64,000 nt of DNA, taken from assembly GCA_023512835.1 (NCBI GenBank), contig CM042090.1, forward strand, positions 26,389,783-26,453,782, given 5' to 3'. The notes under the pieces were generated by a model. The model saw only the letters and a list, made by a program, of their open reading frames with translations. It searched no databases and was not told where the DNA came from. Positions within the stretch are counted from its first letter, which is position 1, and each line of letters starts with the position of its first letter. The position numbers and the translations under genes are program-made. Below, in pieces: positions 61,921-64,000 of the stretch. The DNA comes from Taxillus chinensis. Taxonomy: Eukaryota; Streptophyta; Magnoliopsida; Santalales; Loranthaceae.

Positions 61921-62832
61921 AGTGTCGATGAAGGACCTGGCGGGGTCAGGACTTACCGTCAGATATAAAAAAATTTAGTTGAAAAATATTATTTTTAACA
62001 ACTAATGAATTTAAAATTATTTATTAGTTATGAAAATTTATTTGGACACATAATTTTTTAAATAATATTATTTTAAAAAATATAGGTTAACCAAACCTAG
62101 TCGTACTTCTTATTGGTAAATATATCCTACCAAGAATAATATCCTTAGCATTCATGACACCCTTTTGAAATTTAACTCTTCAAAATAATCAAAAATGTCA
62201 TTTTTTTCATTTTAACAAGTTATTGTTTGAAAGTTTACTTTCCATTATATCTATTTTAACCATTTATTAAGTAAAATATTATTTTTAATTATTTATTTAT
62301 TTAAATCAAAATTAAATACAGTTAGAGAAAAAATAAATAAAAAATAAAATACATAGAGAGAAAATATAATTTTTTAATAAATAAAGAGTGAATAGATAAT
62401 TTAAAAAGTAAAGTTTTTAGGTTTTTTTGTTAAAATAATTTTTCAAACTAAAAAAATGCATTTGAAGACTCTACATCTAATGCTTTTATGATTTTGAAGG
62501 AAAAAATAAATTTTATTTTGAATTTTTTTTGTGTGTTTCATAAAATTATTTAAAAAGTTAATTTCTTTTTTGTAAATTGTGTTCAGAATAAAAAAACGCC
62601 TTTTCGCTAAAATTTTTATTAAATTCAAACTTTAAGAATTGACTAGTTAAATTTAATTAGTCAATACTATACAATTTTAAAATTTTAATAAGTTTTGTAG
62701 TTAAATCATAAAATTTGAACACAAATTTTAACTAATATTATAAGCAAATGTTCTACAAGGGCCTGCAATGAATCTATTGCTAAGCCTATGATGAATTTGA
62801 CTTCCAAATCGCTTGTTAAATTTAACTAATAA
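61921..62832. other. AT-rich intergenic DNA
   Basis: 62040-62720 is almost pure A/T with poly-A/T runs. No gene seen. Confidence 0.55.
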
Positions 62833-63474
62833 AAATATCTCCAATCATTCTAGCTAACTGAAATGAGCTAAAGTCATATTTAGCTTGCTACAATGCAGTT
62901 TTAACTAATAGTACTTCAATGGTGTATCATGTATTTTTTTGCTTAAAAAATAATTTTCCCAATCTATCCTTTTATTACCTTCTCCAAATCCCTAATACGC
63001 ATATGGGAACACAGATGGACGGGGGTGGGCGGAGGGTCGCGCGACAGGGGACGAGGAGGGGATGGGATCTGGCGACAGGGAGGGGAGACGCAAAGGGGTG
63101 ACGGGCGATGGGGAGGGGAGACACAAAGGGGCGATGGGGAAGGGGTGAAACGCGGGGAGGGGAGGGACGGGGGACGGGGAGGGGAGCGACGGGGGGAGGG
63201 GGTGAAGCTGGGGAGGGGATCGGGTGACGGGGATGGGGGTTGCTTGGAGGACGGAGATGCAGCTTGTGTGGAGGAAGGAAACGGTAGGGAGGGCAATAAT
63301 GACAAGGGAGAGTATAAGCTGAGTTTGGCATGGGCAGCTAAAGCTAAAGCAAAAGCAAAAGCCAAATTTTGCTTTTTGTTTTGCTTTAACTATCCATTTA
63401 ATTAATGCATTGAAGAAGGTTTTTAGCTAAATATAGCTTTAGCTATGACTTTACCTAATACATTGGAGATGCTC
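62833..63474. mobile_element. PIF/Harbinger-like TIR element, second copy of the 1533-2442 family
   Basis: Right terminus (complement) GAGCATCTCCAATGTATTAG; left terminus decayed to AAATATCTCCAATCATTCTAG. Flanks are TAA and TTA, so the duplication is imperfect. Arms align with the 1533-2442 element in reverse orientation (CATTCTAGCTAACT, TTAGCTTGCTACA, AGCAAAAGCAAAAGCCAAAT). The core 63000-63260 is G-rich (GGGGAGGGGAG with GACGGG spacers) and only partly matches the other copy. No transposase. Confidence 0.8.
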
Positions 63475-64000
63475 TTACCAAGTTAAATTTATTTTTAGCT
63501 TCCTACAGTCTTATTTTAGTTAATGGTACTTCAATGCTAAGACCATTTACATTTTTATTTAAATTTTATTTTCTCAATCTCTCCTCATTTCTCCAAATTC
63601 CATTTTAGCTAGGCAATACAACAAAAGAAACCCTATGCCATTAAATACGAGAAGACAAATAGTCTTACAACAAGCTTACCGTTACCAGCCCACTCTCGCC
63701 TTCCTTGGCTGGTTCCACCATTAACAACATGTATTTCAACAATCAGCTAATAATTGACCTTTACGTTTGGCTCCACCTGATGGGCGTTACTATGACGCCA
63801 GATCTAGTGGCAGCCTTAGAGCATATGACCTCAACTTAGCTAAAATTTATCTAAATTTTAACTAAAAAATAAATAAATACTCCACGCTGAAATCAATAAT
63901 GTTACAATATATTTGACTTTAAACCAAATAGCTAGCCAAATCTAGTGAGCCACACCCTCTCGTTAAATATATCTATGAATAAATTATCTGCTGATTTTCT
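63475..64000. other. Fragment of a further copy of the same TIR family, then intergenic DNA
   Basis: 63485-63605 (TTTATTTTTAGCTTCCTACA ... CTCCAAATTCC) repeats the left arm of the preceding element, 62870-62990, in the same orientation. It is therefore a partial adjacent copy. The remainder to the window end has no gene that I can see. Confidence 0.5.

Noticed and set aside
62964..63405. ORFs of 118-133 codons on both strands
   Set aside because: Same cause: G-rich core of a TIR element.
1..64000. tRNA, rRNA or organellar insertions
   Set aside because: Scanning by eye for tRNA B-box-like GGTTCGAATCC words and rRNA or plastid gene motifs found none; a covariance-model search would be decisive.

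Overview
This is nuclear DNA from a flowering plant. The evidence is multi-exon genes with GT-AG introns, plant-type protein families (pectin acetylesterase, plant XendoU, VPS13M1-like, CCR4 homolog), and a dense load of plant transposons (Ty1/copia, Ty3/gypsy, L1 LINEs, PIF/Harbinger-like and hAT-like miniature elements) in AT-rich spacers. I cannot name the species. One gene (the glycosyltransferase) is intronless and very GC-rich, unlike its AT-rich neighbours.

Layout: (1) 341-688 (+) is the last coding exon of a VPS13-like lipid-transfer gene running in from the left. (2) 1.5-8.4 kb is intergenic, with a PIF/Harbinger-like element, two minisatellites, a tandem duplication with unusual small deletions and a CTCGAG-rich dispersed repeat. 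(3) 8424-14001 (+) is a seven-exon XendoU-type endoribonuclease gene (424 aa predicted). A deleted copia element with a 5-bp target duplication sits in its third intron. (4) 14.0-20.8 kb is repeats, including a hAT-like element. (5) 20774-22219 (+) is a single-exon GT4 glycosyltransferase (481 aa). (6) 22.2-29.9 kb is dispersed repeats, a 20-21-bp minisatellite, a degenerate gypsy integrase and a small broken gene fragment. (7) 29922-41471 (-), possibly extending to 43063, is a CCR4/nocturnin-like deadenylase gene of at least nine coding exons. Its introns carry an L1 fragment, a PIF/Harbinger-like element and an unexplained coding-like stretch on the opposite strand. (8) 44.3-54.5 kb holds a miniature TIR element, a long decayed L1 retrotransposon (-) and a hAT-like element with an intact 8-bp target duplication. 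(9) 56793-59915 (+) is a twelve-exon pectin acetylesterase gene (393 aa predicted). (10) 60-64 kb is AT-rich, with a hairpin-dense GATAC-rich block and a second copy of the first PIF/Harbinger-like family.

The genes are ordinary single plant genes and do not form an operon or an obvious pathway: lipid transport, RNA cleavage, glycosylation, mRNA deadenylation, and cell-wall pectin de-acetylation. Exon boundaries below were derived by reading splice sites and keeping phase; the five complete or near-complete gene models close in frame. I found no tRNA, rRNA, CRISPR array or convincing new defence-like system. The more unusual signals are the GC-rich cores inside several unrelated-looking TIR elements, a candidate GC-AG intron, an antisense coding-like fragment in the CCR4 intron, and the GATAC-rich block.
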